This document shows positions 8,438 to 16,378 of a DNA stretch of 46,409 nt, piece by piece (position 1 is the first letter of the stretch; every line of letters starts with the position of its first letter). The stretch comes from Exobacillus caeni (lineage in GTDB: Bacteria; Bacillota; Bacilli; Bacillales; Guptibacillaceae): positions 1 to 46,409 of the forward strand of contig NZ_SWLG01000026.1 in the NCBI RefSeq assembly GCF_005747095.1, in the 5' to 3' direction. Below the pieces are notes generated by a model. The model had not been told where the DNA came from. It saw only the letters and a list, made by a program, of their open reading frames with translations, and made no database searches. The position numbers and the translations under genes were made by a program.

Positions 8438-8883
8438 TTCCTTTTGTTACCGGAGAATAAATAGCGTTCGTAATCGTTTAAGAGCTTGATATACCAGGGC
8501 TTTGGTGCTAAGTCAGGTTTGAGTTTCTTAACAAATTGTAATGCTTCTTTTTGTGGCCAACATTGAAGTTTCATAAAATAAGCTGTTAGAATAAATCCTA
8601 AACGATTAATACCTGCAACATCATGGACGTATACGACATATCCGTTTGTCAATAACAATTGCAGCGTATTTATAACAGTAATGAGCCAATGAAGATCAGG
8701 ACTCCGTTGATCTAGAATAGGTGCGTATAATAAGATTCTGTTAATAAAGTTTATCGGTATTTTATACTGTCGATCACTTACGTTTAAAATTGCGTTAATT
8801 CTGTGATTAACAAATATCCAGTCACCATCTTCTAATATACTTCCTGCATAAAGCCTATTCGGTATGATTTCTGTAATAGGCAT
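8434..8883 (-). CDS. Dual-specificity phosphatase-like protein lacking the catalytic Cys
   Basis: The 149-residue protein has the fold pattern of small dual-specificity phosphatases: the start ITEIIPNRLYAGS, a mid segment AILNVSD, a possible general-acid loop (APILDQRSPDL) and the P-loop position at residues 86-94. The P-loop reads VHDVAGINR, where active enzymes have HCxxGxxR: His87, Gly91 and Arg94 are kept, but the nucleophile Cys is Asp88 (codon GAT). It may therefore bind a phosphorylated ligand without cleaving it (inference). It lies upstream of 8213-8437, with a GTGA overlap, and downstream of the APS-kinase-like gene. Confidence 0.75.
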   Translation of the reverse strand: MPITEIIPNRLYAGSILEDGDWIFVNHRINAILNVSDRQYKIPINFINRILLYAPILDQRSPDLHWLITVINTLQLLLTNGYVVYVHDVAGINRLGFILTAYFMKLQCWPQKEALQFVKKLKPDLAPKPWYIKLLNDYERYLFSGNKRK

Positions 8884-8989
8884 TATAATTCCCCCTACAA
8901 ACTAACTGTGAATCCTTATTAAGTTATGTGAGTGGAGTATGTCCTGTGATATGTCCACCTCAAGTTGCTAATTGCAAGGGAAAATTTTT

Positions 8990-9496
8990 TTAATGAAGAT
9001 ATCCCTGATTCTTTAAAAAATGGATGATTTTCTGTGCTGCATCTGTAGTTGATACCTGGTGGGTGTTTATCACTATTTCAGGTTTGTCTGGTTCTTCATA
9101 GTAATAAATAGTTGAAGGATAACGCTTATATTTTTCTAAAATGTCTCTTTGAAGCCTTGTTTCCAGGGAATATTTTAAATATACTTCCACAAAATTATTT
9201 ATTGATTTGCGAGCTATGTCTCGCATTTCTTTCAGGCGTCCAACTGAAGAAATTAAAACGATGACATTATGCTTACATAGAAGCTGTGCAACATATATCA
9301 AGTTTGTAGATTTTTTCTGTTGTCTTTTTTTCCAATCAGAGCTTAATTCTTTTGTTAAAGATTTTGGAACTTCATCGCTATCTATCCGTTCAACCAGGGA
9401 CCCCATTTTTTCTAATTCATTTTCAACGTGCTTACTAATTGTCGTTTTCCCAGCGTTTGGCAGGCCGGTTATCCAAATTACTATTCCTTCTTGCAA
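8990..9496 (-). CDS. APS-kinase-like P-loop protein, atypical
   Basis: The 168-residue protein has the fold pattern of adenylylsulfate kinase (CysC): GLPNAGKT P-loop at residues 11-18, a following acidic motif, QLLCKHNVIVLISS, FVEVYLKYSLETRLQRD, and EEPDKPEIVINT near the end. Signature sites are altered: the APS-binding DGDxxR motif reads DSDEVP (Arg lost), and the ISPYR-type motif reads ISSVGR. No other sulfate-assimilation gene is nearby, so the true substrate may not be APS. I choose the TTG at 9496, with GGGGGGTG six nt upstream; a TTG at 9511 is an alternative. The phosphatase-like gene follows on the same strand. Confidence 0.65.
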   Translation of the reverse strand: MQEGIVIWITGLPNAGKTTISKHVENELEKMGSLVERIDSDEVPKSLTKELSSDWKKRQQKKSTNLIYVAQLLCKHNVIVLISSVGRLKEMRDIARKSINNFVEVYLKYSLETRLQRDILEKYKRYPSTIYYYEEPDKPEIVINTHQVSTTDAAQKIIHFLKNQGYLH

Positions 9497-9682
9497 ATTT
9501 TCACCCCCCAATTTTCAGTTATTACAAGATATTCAAGACCAGTTTGTTTTGAATGGACTAGAATCCACTTTTACCTTTCCTATTTACTTGAAAACAAAGT
9601 ACTACATTCACATGTAAGTTCAATATCTACATGAAAGAAAATGGTAAATAATTTATCGAAAGTTTCCTTTGTGCAAAAAGTG

Positions 9683-9711
9683 TTGACAATTCCATGAATT
9701 ATTCATATGAT
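9683..9711 (+). promoter_or_regulatory. feo promoter with 13-bp dyad in the spacer
   Basis: A TTGACA -35 box (9683-9688), 17-bp spacer and TATGAT -10 box (9706-9711) form a strong SigA-type promoter. Within the spacer, ATGAATTATTCAT (9694-9706) is a perfect 6-1-6 inverted repeat that could be an operator. It agrees only partly with the Fur box, so the identity of the regulator is open. Confidence 0.75.
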
Positions 9712-9775
9712 GAAACAAAAGTTGCCTTAAGGAAAAATATTAGACAAAGCCTAAAATTCGTGGGAGTGACAAAAA

Positions 9776-10012
9776 ATGACTTTGTATGAAGGGAAAAAAG
9801 GAGATTTTATTAAAATCAATCAAGTCTTGTTAGAAGGGGTTATGAGAAGAAGGCTGTTGGATCTTGGATTTGTACCAGGAGCGGTGGTAGAAGTCTTAAA
9901 GAAAAGTCCTTTAGGAGATCCGATCGCTTTTCGGGTTAGCCAAACAACGATCGCGCTAAGGAAGGAAGAAAGTTCAAGAATATTAGGGGAGCGGATAGAA
10001 AATGGCTACTAA
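9776..10012 (+). CDS. feoA: FeoA, ferrous iron transport accessory protein
   Basis: The 78-residue SH3-like protein matches FeoA, the small cytoplasmic partner of the FeoB ferrous iron transporter. Typical are RRRLLDLGFVPGAVVEVLKKSPLGDP and the closing IALRKEESSRIL. It starts with GTGGGAG upstream. Its last 11 bases overlap the start of feoB, so translation is probably coupled. Confidence 0.93.
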   Translation: MTLYEGKKGDFIKINQVLLEGVMRRRLLDLGFVPGAVVEVLKKSPLGDPIAFRVSQTTIALRKEESSRILGERIENGY

Positions 10013-10748
10013 ACAAGCTTATCGGATTGCACTTGCAGGAAATCCTAACACGGGGAAAAGCACCCTGTTTAATGCACTGACAGGATTAAAGCAGCATACA
10101 GGAAACTGGGCAGGAAAAACAGTAAGCATGGCAGAAGGAATAGTCCGCCACAAAGATAAAGAGTATCGATTAATTGATTTACCGGGTACTTATTCGTTGT
10201 TCTCAAATTCTACAGATGAAGAGGTTGCACGGAATTATATTATTTTTGAGAAACCTGATGTAACGCTAGTAATCCTTGATGCAACTTCCCTGGAACGGAA
10301 TTTAAATCTGGCTCTTCAGGTATTGGAGATGACACCCAATGTTATTGTGTGCATCAACTTAATCGATGAAGCCAAAAAAAGAGGGATAGTAGTAAATGAA
10401 GGGCTGTTAATGAGAGAACTTGGCGTTCCGGTAATTAAGATGTCAGCAAGAAACAAAATCGGGTTTTCGATTCTTCTGGATACAATAGACCGTATGGTTA
10501 AAGGAGAAATTTCTGTCAGACCTGTTCCGTTTATTTACAATGAGGAAACAGAAAGAAAGCTAGAACAAATAGAGCCAGAAGTACGTAAATTGGTTGGGGA
10601 CGAATTTCCTGCACGCTGGATCGCTCTTCGTTTACTTGATGGAGACACTTCCTTGTTGAGAGAAATTGAAAAACGCATGCTGCAAAAGGAGGATAAGGAA
10701 TGGAACTCAATCGAGGCATCACAAACCAATCGTTTAGAGAACTTTTAA
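10002..10748 (+). CDS. feoB: FeoB, N-terminal GTPase part (split feoB)
   Basis: The 248-residue protein is the cytoplasmic G domain of FeoB. G1 is GNPNTGKST (residues 13-21), G3 is DLPGTYS and G4 is NLID; the helical GDP-dissociation region follows, ending near WIALRLLDGD. Normal FeoB is one chain of about 650-700 residues with the membrane part attached. Here the frame stops at 10748, and the membrane part is a second frame starting at 10700 with its own strong ribosome site. The last residues (from about KEWNSIEAS) are out of frame with the membrane part and unlike FeoB. The protein could work as a separate GTPase subunit, or the gene could be a frameshift mutant. Confidence 0.85.
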   Translation: MATKQAYRIALAGNPNTGKSTLFNALTGLKQHTGNWAGKTVSMAEGIVRHKDKEYRLIDLPGTYSLFSNSTDEEVARNYIIFEKPDVTLVILDATSLERNLNLALQVLEMTPNVIVCINLIDEAKKRGIVVNEGLLMRELGVPVIKMSARNKIGFSILLDTIDRMVKGEISVRPVPFIYNEETERKLEQIEPEVRKLVGDEFPARWIALRLLDGDTSLLREIEKRMLQKEDKEWNSIEASQTNRLENF

Positions 10749-12100
10749 CCAGGGCAGAGGGTCTTTCAACTTCTGAATTAAGAGATGAAGTCGTCCACAG
10801 CCTTTACCAGAAAAGCCAGCAGCTATGCGAAAGAGCTGTAACATTTTCAAAGAGCAAGGAAGATAAGCGCACGGAAAAACTAGATGCTATATTTACGTCA
10901 CCGATATGGGGATTTCCGATTATGCTCACAATGCTCGGCATCATTTTCTACTTGACGATCGCAGGGGCAAACGTTCCTTCTTCTATGCTCGCAAGCTTTT
11001 TTGGATGGCTTGAAAACTATTTGACGATGGGCTTCCAGGCGATAAATGCACCGGATTGGCTCCATGGTGTCATTGTCCTCGGTTTATACAGGGGAACGAC
11101 CTGGGTGATCAGCGTTATGCTTCCGCCGATGGCTATTTTCTTCCCGACATTCGCCCTTCTGGAGAATTATGGATATCTCCCGCGTGTAGCATTTAACATG
11201 GACCGATTGTTCAAAAAAGTAGGTGCACACGGCAAACAATCCCTTACGATGGCGATGGGCTTTGGCTGTAACGCTGCGGCAGTTCTTTCAACCAGAATTA
11301 TCGAATCACCTCGTGAACGAATGCTTGCGATCCTAACTAATAATTTTGTGCCATGTAACGGAAGGTGGGGCACATTGATTGTTCTAGCCTCTCTGTTCAT
11401 GGCAGCAGGGTTAACTGGTGGAATGAAAACATTAGTGTCTTCGGCAGTAATAGTCGGCATAGTGGTCTTTGGTATCTTTGTAACATTTGCTGTTTCCTGG
11501 GTGCTTTCCAAAACAGCGTTAAAAGGAGTGCCTACCCACTATACGCTGGAACTGCCACCTTACCGGCGTCCTAAAATTTTTGATACGGTAATAAGGGCAT
11601 CGTTAAACAAATCATGGGCTGTGCTGGTTAGGGCGGTTAAAATAGCTGCACCTGCCGGAATCTTAACATGGGTATTCGCTAACATTATGGTAGGTGATAC
11701 CAGCATTCTGATGCATGCCGTAAACTTTCTTGATCCGTTCGCACAAACCCTGGGATTAGATGGATATATTTTATTGGCATTCATCCTGGGACTGCCGGCA
11801 AACGAAGTAGTGCTTCCTATCCTCTTAATGGGATACTTGTCGACCGGATCTTTGATAGAAGTGGATAACTTAACTGATTTAAAGCAAATTTTCCTTGACC
11901 AGGGTTGGACCTGGCTAACTGCATTAAATGTAATGCTGTTTTCTCTTCTGCACTACCCATGTGGAACAACGCTGGTTAACATATACAAGGAAACCAAAAG
12001 CAAAAAATGGACGCTCATGGCATTTCTTATTCCAACACTTATCGCTTTATTGGTGACATTTTCCATCAATCAAATTGTTACTGCTTTTGGGTGGGTATAA
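10700..12100 (+). CDS. feoB: FeoB, C-terminal membrane permease part (split feoB)
   Basis: The 466-residue protein is the membrane portion of FeoB, which carries Fe2+ across the cytoplasmic membrane. It opens with the linker helix and KLDAIFTSPIWGFPIMLTML, then two gate repeats (MAMGFGCNAAAV and LTNNFVPCNGRWG in the first; LGLPANEVVLPIL and LLHYPCGTTLVN in the second) within about eight hydrophobic helices. It overlaps the GTPase gene by 49 bp in another frame. AAAAGGAGG ends 7 nt before its ATG, and a stop codon (TAA at 10694-10696) lies in its frame just upstream, so it must be started independently. Fusing both parts would give a chain of normal FeoB size. Confidence 0.88.
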   Translation: MELNRGITNQSFRELLTRAEGLSTSELRDEVVHSLYQKSQQLCERAVTFSKSKEDKRTEKLDAIFTSPIWGFPIMLTMLGIIFYLTIAGANVPSSMLASFFGWLENYLTMGFQAINAPDWLHGVIVLGLYRGTTWVISVMLPPMAIFFPTFALLENYGYLPRVAFNMDRLFKKVGAHGKQSLTMAMGFGCNAAAVLSTRIIESPRERMLAILTNNFVPCNGRWGTLIVLASLFMAAGLTGGMKTLVSSAVIVGIVVFGIFVTFAVSWVLSKTALKGVPTHYTLELPPYRRPKIFDTVIRASLNKSWAVLVRAVKIAAPAGILTWVFANIMVGDTSILMHAVNFLDPFAQTLGLDGYILLAFILGLPANEVVLPILLMGYLSTGSLIEVDNLTDLKQIFLDQGWTWLTALNVMLFSLLHYPCGTTLVNIYKETKSKKWTLMAFLIPTLIALLVTFSINQIVTAFGWV

Positions 12101-12107
12101 AATACTG

Positions 12108-12139
12108 GTGATCCGGGTTAATTCCGGATCACTTTTTTA
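12108..12139 (+). terminator. Terminator of the feo operon
   Basis: The stem GTGATCCGG/CCGGATCAC (9 bp, 7-nt loop) is followed by T6. Confidence 0.95.
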
Positions 12140-12240
12140 ATTTAAATCCTAAACGCATCAGATTTTTTGTGTTTTGAATAATAATCTGAATCACGTAAGA
12201 AGATATGAATAACAAGTGAATGGAGAAAGGATTCCCGTAT

Positions 12241-13455
12241 ATGAAACTTTATCAAGGTGAGTTATATTGGCCATCGATAAGTCCTGAAAAAAGAGTATAT
12301 AAGCCACTGAAAAAAGATGCGGAATGTGAGGTTTTAATTATAGGTGGCGGTGAATCAGGAGCACTATGTTCTTTTTTATTAGGTGAATATGATATTGATA
12401 CGATTGTAGTAGAGAAAAACAAAATCGGTAATGGTGTATCGGCCGGGAACTCTGGTTCTTTACAGTTTATGTCCGATAAAATGCTATCAGATATGATTAA
12501 GGAAATAGGTCCGGAAAATGCCATTTACTTTTATAAACTCTGTCAAAAAGCACTCGATGAGATTGCTCGGATTACTTCACAGGTCGAATGGAGTACAGGG
12601 TTCGAGCGGAAGCATAGCCTTTATTTTGCAAGCAATGTCAAGGACCTGCATAATCTGAAAACAGAATATGAGCTTTTGTCAAAACTGGGTTTTCCGGTAA
12701 CCTATATGGACAAGGCTGAAATTCAAAGTAAGTTTCCCTTCAGCAAGCCGGGAGCAATCTATTCATTAAGTGCAGCAAGATTTAATCCAGTGAAGTTTTG
12801 CCAGGCCATCATTCATGAAGCAGCTAAAAAAAACGTAAGAGTATACGAAGACACAGAAGTACTTAAATACGACCTTACTGGAAAGAAATTATTGTTTGAA
12901 ACTAGCGGCGGAACAATAAAGGCGAATAAAGTGATCTTTGCCTCCGGATTTGAAACATTGAATTATCTAAATACTAAAAAGATTTCACTGACACGTACCC
13001 AGATCGTGGTGACGAACCCGATCGGAGAAGGAGAAAAGTGGTATGAGAATGCTTTGATCTGGGAAACGAAAAGACCTTATCAGTATATCCGCATTAGTGA
13101 CGATCACAGATTGATACTGGGAGGACTGGATGAAAATGAAACAGAACCAGTAAATGACAATTCGGAATTAAGGAAGAGATCTAAAAAACTTGTTGATTCA
13201 GCAAGTGAATTGTTTCCTAACCTGGAATTGAAAATTGATTATGAATATAATGCCGTTTTTGCTACGACGTTTGATGGGCGGCCGTTTATAGGCGAGCACC
13301 CTGCTTATAAAAATGCCTATTTTTTATTGGGGTTCGGCGGGAACGGGACCATTTACAGCATGATGGGTGCAACTATTCTTCGCGATCTAATATTATATGG
13401 CTACCATCCAGCTGCCGAAATTGTTAAGTTGGGCCGGTCCATGAAGAATAAGTAA
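12241..13455 (+). CDS. FAD-dependent oxidoreductase, DAO family
   Basis: The 404-residue protein belongs to the D-amino-acid oxidase/glycine oxidase superfamily. It has a dinucleotide-binding motif VLIIGGGESGAL (about residues 31-42), VVEKN after the second strand, AGNSGS, a substrate lobe, and the C-terminal FAD motif ATTFDGRPFIGEHP followed by FLLGFGGNGTIYS. Such enzymes oxidise amines or amino acids; the substrate cannot be read here. The start is the ATG at 12241, with GGAGAAAGGA about 9 nt upstream; an ATG at 12220 overlaps that site. It is alone between the feo terminator and its own hairpin at 13466. Confidence 0.8.
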   Translation: MKLYQGELYWPSISPEKRVYKPLKKDAECEVLIIGGGESGALCSFLLGEYDIDTIVVEKNKIGNGVSAGNSGSLQFMSDKMLSDMIKEIGPENAIYFYKLCQKALDEIARITSQVEWSTGFERKHSLYFASNVKDLHNLKTEYELLSKLGFPVTYMDKAEIQSKFPFSKPGAIYSLSAARFNPVKFCQAIIHEAAKKNVRVYEDTEVLKYDLTGKKLLFETSGGTIKANKVIFASGFETLNYLNTKKISLTRTQIVVTNPIGEGEKWYENALIWETKRPYQYIRISDDHRLILGGLDENETEPVNDNSELRKRSKKLVDSASELFPNLELKIDYEYNAVFATTFDGRPFIGEHPAYKNAYFLLGFGGNGTIYSMMGATILRDLILYGYHPAAEIVKLGRSMKNK

Positions 13456-13465
13456 ACATGGAAAT

Positions 13466-13500
13466 GAGTCTCATGCTGATGAGGCTCTACTTTTGTTTTG
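13466..13500 (+). terminator. Terminator of the FAD oxidoreductase gene
   Basis: The stem GAGTCTCAT/ATGAGGCTC (9 bp, one G-T pair, GCTG loop) is followed by TACTTTTGTTTT. Confidence 0.85.
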
Positions 13501-13544
13501 GCCCTATTCTAAAAACATAGTTGTTTTTGCATAAAAGCGATTTA

Positions 13545-13650
13545 CTGCGATAGTTACTGCTGACCGCTGCGGAAATACACTACGCTTTCCGCGGACTCGC
13601 ACTGAACATCCTCGCTCGCAAAGAACGCCTGTCTGGTTACGGCTAACAGT
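13545..13650. repeat. Degenerate Bacillus-type intergenic repeat
   Basis: It contains GACCGCTGCGGAAA, CTTTCCGCGGACTCGC and CATCCTCGCTCGC, the pattern of a dispersed intergenic repeat common in Bacillaceae. TGACCGCTGCGGAAA (13561-13575) recurs exactly, inverted, at 37947-37961. Confidence 0.6.
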
Positions 13651-13717
13651 GACTAGTGGATCTCCCTCATCTCCTTGCGATAAGGCAACATCGACTCTCT
13701 TTCGTCCGTCGTGTTTT

Positions 13718-13790
13718 CTTTATCTCCATACAGCTCAGTCAAATCCATACGTCCCCTGGCGTTCGCCTTCACCTTTCTACACTGCGGGGT
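13718..13790 (+). repeat. Intergenic repeat copy B (about 73 bp)
   Basis: This is the direct-orientation copy of the repeat at 7322-7392, with a 2-nt insertion and a few substitutions. The flanks on both sides differ. Confidence 0.85.
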
Positions 13791-13802
13791 CTAACGTCTT
13801 GC

Positions 13803-13834
13803 TAAAAACAGGCTGCTATTGGGACCAGCCTGTT
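13803..13834 (-). terminator. Terminator of the P1-family peptidase gene
   Basis: On the minus strand, AACAGGCTG pairs with CAGCCTGTT (9 bp) and ends in a T5 run. It lies 16 bp beyond the peptidase stop. Confidence 0.9.
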
Positions 13835-13849
13835 TTATGGAATTGCCTG

Positions 13850-14914
13850 TCATATCAATGATATTTTGTGCTTTTCAATCAGATCTTTTAGGGCGGGCCT
13901 TTGATTTCCATCTCTTCCGGTGACTTGATGGGCAGTTATTAATGAATTTAACACCGCTTCTTCAGTTGCTTCGCCTACCGCCCTAAAGGCAAGATCTATA
14001 TCGTCCTCGTGGATCGTTGGGAAGGAGAGGCAGGAGGATGGTTTTTTATGCGGTATTTTTGTAGCAGTGGAAAAACCAATGGCCACTTCGCCGCTTCCAG
14101 TTGTAATGATTGAACCTGTTCTTGATAAACCTGTTACAGAACGCTTGAGAATTCGGTTTAACTGTCTTTCAGATAATGGAAGGTCTGTGCCGATGATCAC
14201 CATTACGGAACCTTTATCTTTTTCCTCTGTCGTTTGCAAAATAACGTCTTTTAGTTCTTCTCCGACAGCTTTTCCATTTATTTTTAGATCACTTAAGATC
14301 CCGAAGTTTGTTAATACAAGAACGCCAATTGTATATCTCCCATGTTCCATTTCAATAATCCGGGACGCAGACCCTATTCCGCCTTTCAGGGAATAACAGA
14401 GCATGCCTGTTCCAGCACCAACTGTTCCTTCTTTAAACTCCCGAGAAGCATTTTCTAAAGCTTCTAATATGTGTTTCTTTTCTACAGAACCTGCACGAAT
14501 ATCGTTTAGGATCATATCGTTACATTCGCCAATAACCGGGTTAACAGTTCCGGTTGTTCGGCCGATTTCAGGATTTTTTTCAAGCATGTATTCGATCATC
14601 GCTTCTGCTGCAGTGCCGATGCTTAACGTGTTTGTCAATACGATCGGAGTTTCAAGTGTACCTAATTCTTCCATCTGAATCGTTCCCATCGTCTTTCCAA
14701 AACCATTTATAACATGGCTGGAAGCGATCAGTTTTTCTTTGAAGATGTTCCCCTGATGCGGCAATATAGCAGTTACGCCTGTCTGTGTTTCTTTATTGCT
14801 TAACGTAGCATGACCGACAGTGACTCCTTCTATATCAGTAATAGCGTTATAAAAGCCTGGTTCTAAACGGCCTATCTTTACTCCATAATCCCTCATCCGT
14901 TTTTGATTTCGCAT
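13850..14914 (-). CDS. P1-family peptidase (DmpA/BapA-like aminopeptidase)
   Basis: The 354-residue protein is an S58/P1-family N-terminal nucleophile hydrolase. These cleave themselves into two chains and act as L-aminopeptidase, D-esterase or beta-peptidase. Seen: GVTVGHATL near the start, PIVLTNTLSIGTAAEAM, TVGAGTGM, and the expected autocleavage site before Ser in KGSVMVIIGTDLPLS, followed by LARTG-like SRTGS and GEVAIGFST. The cytoplasmic substrate is unknown. The ATG at 14914 is 9 nt after AAAGG; the ATG three codons earlier touches that site. It is a single gene with its own terminator. Confidence 0.85.
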   Translation of the reverse strand: MRNQKRMRDYGVKIGRLEPGFYNAITDIEGVTVGHATLSNKETQTGVTAILPHQGNIFKEKLIASSHVINGFGKTMGTIQMEELGTLETPIVLTNTLSIGTAAEAMIEYMLEKNPEIGRTTGTVNPVIGECNDMILNDIRAGSVEKKHILEALENASREFKEGTVGAGTGMLCYSLKGGIGSASRIIEMEHGRYTIGVLVLTNFGILSDLKINGKAVGEELKDVILQTTEEKDKGSVMVIIGTDLPLSERQLNRILKRSVTGLSRTGSIITTGSGEVAIGFSTATKIPHKKPSSCLSFPTIHEDDIDLAFRAVGEATEEAVLNSLITAHQVTGRDGNQRPALKDLIEKHKISLI

Positions 14915-15189
14915 CTCATTCATCCTTTAGCTATGTATTGGCTTGCTTTTTTATGCCCTAATTGTAACATCTTGACGGTAAACTGGTTGATATGGAGGAA
15001 CACTGATCTCGAGAAAGAGTGAAGTGGAGAAACGGTCATACATGAGAAAGAAACAGTTAAAAAATTAGGCCTAAATCCCTGTTTATTCTTTAGATAGCAA
15101 ATTTTATTTTTAATATTATGTGGTCAAATTGTCATAATAGTAGTAAAATTATGTGTAATATATCCTCTAAAAGGTGGGGGTGAAAATTC

Positions 15190-15339
15190 ATGGATGGAAA
15201 ACCAATTCATTACGATGGAAGCACGCAAATTGGAGGTAATTTTAAAAATGAATTGAAAACGACTGAACCGTTTAAGTTAACGGATGAAATGAGAGCGAAC
15301 ATTAGCGGTAATCCATACGAAATAGATATTAAAGCATAA
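15190..15339 (+). CDS. Small hypothetical protein, 49 aa
   Basis: A complete short gene: AAGGTGGGGG ribosome site, ATG at 15190, 49 codons, and a terminator 10 bp after the stop. The product begins MDGKPIHYDGSTQIGG and ends GNPYEIDIKA. It is hydrophilic with no Cys and no membrane segment. I do not recognise it. The good signals at both ends make it a probable real gene. Confidence 0.72.
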   Translation: MDGKPIHYDGSTQIGGNFKNELKTTEPFKLTDEMRANISGNPYEIDIKA

Positions 15340-15348
15340 ATCAGATTT

Positions 15349-15381
15349 GAATTTGTCTCATAAAGACAGGTTCTTTTTTTT
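15349..15381 (+). terminator. Terminator of the 49-aa gene
   Basis: The stem GAATTTGTCT/AGACAGGTTC (10 bp with two G-T pairs, 5-nt loop) is followed by T8. Confidence 0.9.
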
Positions 15382-15517
15382 GTGAGCAAAAATTTTGAAA
15401 CCTGCTGCACAGTTTAATATAATCCTAAAACAGAGGCAATTTAGTTTTGGATTCTAAATAGTAGGCTATATAAATGAAAACTAAACTTGCAGATTACATA
15501 TAGAAAGGGAGATTTCG

Positions 15518-16153
15518 ATGGCAAAAGTTTTGTATATTACGGCACATCCGCAGGATGATGCATTTTCATATAGTATGGCGGTTGGAAAAGAGTTTATCGA
15601 AACATATAAAGAAGCAAATCCAAATGATGAAGTAGTCCATTTAGACCTTTATAAAGAAAACATTCCGCAGATTGATGTTGATGTTTTCAGCGGGTGGGGG
15701 AAATTACAAAAAGGAAGCGGGTTTGAAGAACTTTCCTCTGAAGAAAAAGCGAAAGTGGGAAGATTATCTGAGTTATGTGATGAGTTTGTTTCAGGAGATA
15801 AATACATTTTCGTTACACCAATGTGGAACTTCTCTTTTCCCCCGGTCATGAAAGCATATATTGACTCCGTAGCTGTTGCAGGTAAAGCTTTTAAATATAC
15901 GGAGCAGGGACCTGTAGGTTTGCTGACGGATAAGAAAGCACTCCATATCCAGGCGCGTGGTGGAATATATTCGGAAGGCCCTGCCGCGCAAATGGAAATG
16001 GGACACCGTTATTTAGATGCAGTTATGCAGTTCTTCGGAGTGCCTTCATTCGAAGGGATTTTTGTAGAAGGACACGCAGCTATGCCAGATAAAGCAGAAG
16101 AAATAAAGCAAAATGCTATTGCCCGTGCAAAAGATCTTGCTCAAACATTTTAA
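15518..16153 (+). CDS. azoR: FMN-dependent NADH-azoreductase (AzoR/AcpD family)
   Basis: The 211-residue flavodoxin-fold quinone/azo reductase uses FMN and NAD(P)H to reduce quinones by two electrons, which protects against thiol and electrophile stress. Family marks are the opening [18 protein letters not shown], the FMN-binding [34 protein letters not shown] and [15 protein letters not shown]. Length is normal. AAAGGGAGA precedes the ATG. It is a single gene with its own terminator. Confidence 0.9.
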   Translation: MAKVLYITAHPQDDAFSYSMAVGKEFIETYKEANPNDEVVHLDLYKENIPQIDVDVFSGWGKLQKGSGFEELSSEEKAKVGRLSELCDEFVSGDKYIFVTPMWNFSFPPVMKAYIDSVAVAGKAFKYTEQGPVGLLTDKKALHIQARGGIYSEGPAAQMEMGHRYLDAVMQFFGVPSFEGIFVEGHAAMPDKAEEIKQNAIARAKDLAQTF

Positions 16154-16170
16154 AAGTTAGTTCGAACGAA

Positions 16171-16202
16171 GAGCCAGTTTTAACATTCTGGCTCTTTTTT
16201 TA
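16171..16202 (+). terminator. Terminator of the azoreductase gene
   Basis: The stem GAGCCAG/CTGGCTC with a 10-nt loop is followed by T7, 17 bp after the stop. Confidence 0.92.
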
Positions 16203-16378
16203 TTGGCTTGTCCTAAAGTTCATTATATAGAGTACCGTAATTTTATTATGTAGACTAGAAAATTTATTAGAAGAAAGTTTTATTTAAACTTTAAAAGGAA
16301 TATTACTATTAAAATGGAAAGTAGATTTAGCGGGTATTTTCCAGTAAACGATGCCACTTTCATGTTGGAATTTAAAAG

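Larger units (their letters stand above)
13456..13849. other. Intergenic region with terminators and decayed repeats
   Basis: 394 bp between two convergent genes. It holds a terminator for each gene at the edges, a degenerate repeat at about 13545-13650 and repeat copy B at 13718-13790. No gene is credible here. Confidence 0.7.

Noticed and set aside
8990-9496. Ordinary CysC of sulfate assimilation
   Set aside because: The DGDxxR and ISPYR motifs are altered and no sulfate-activation genes are nearby.
9694-9706. Fur box before feoA
   Set aside because: The dyad agrees with only part of the Fur 7-1-7 consensus, so it is reported as an operator of unknown regulator.
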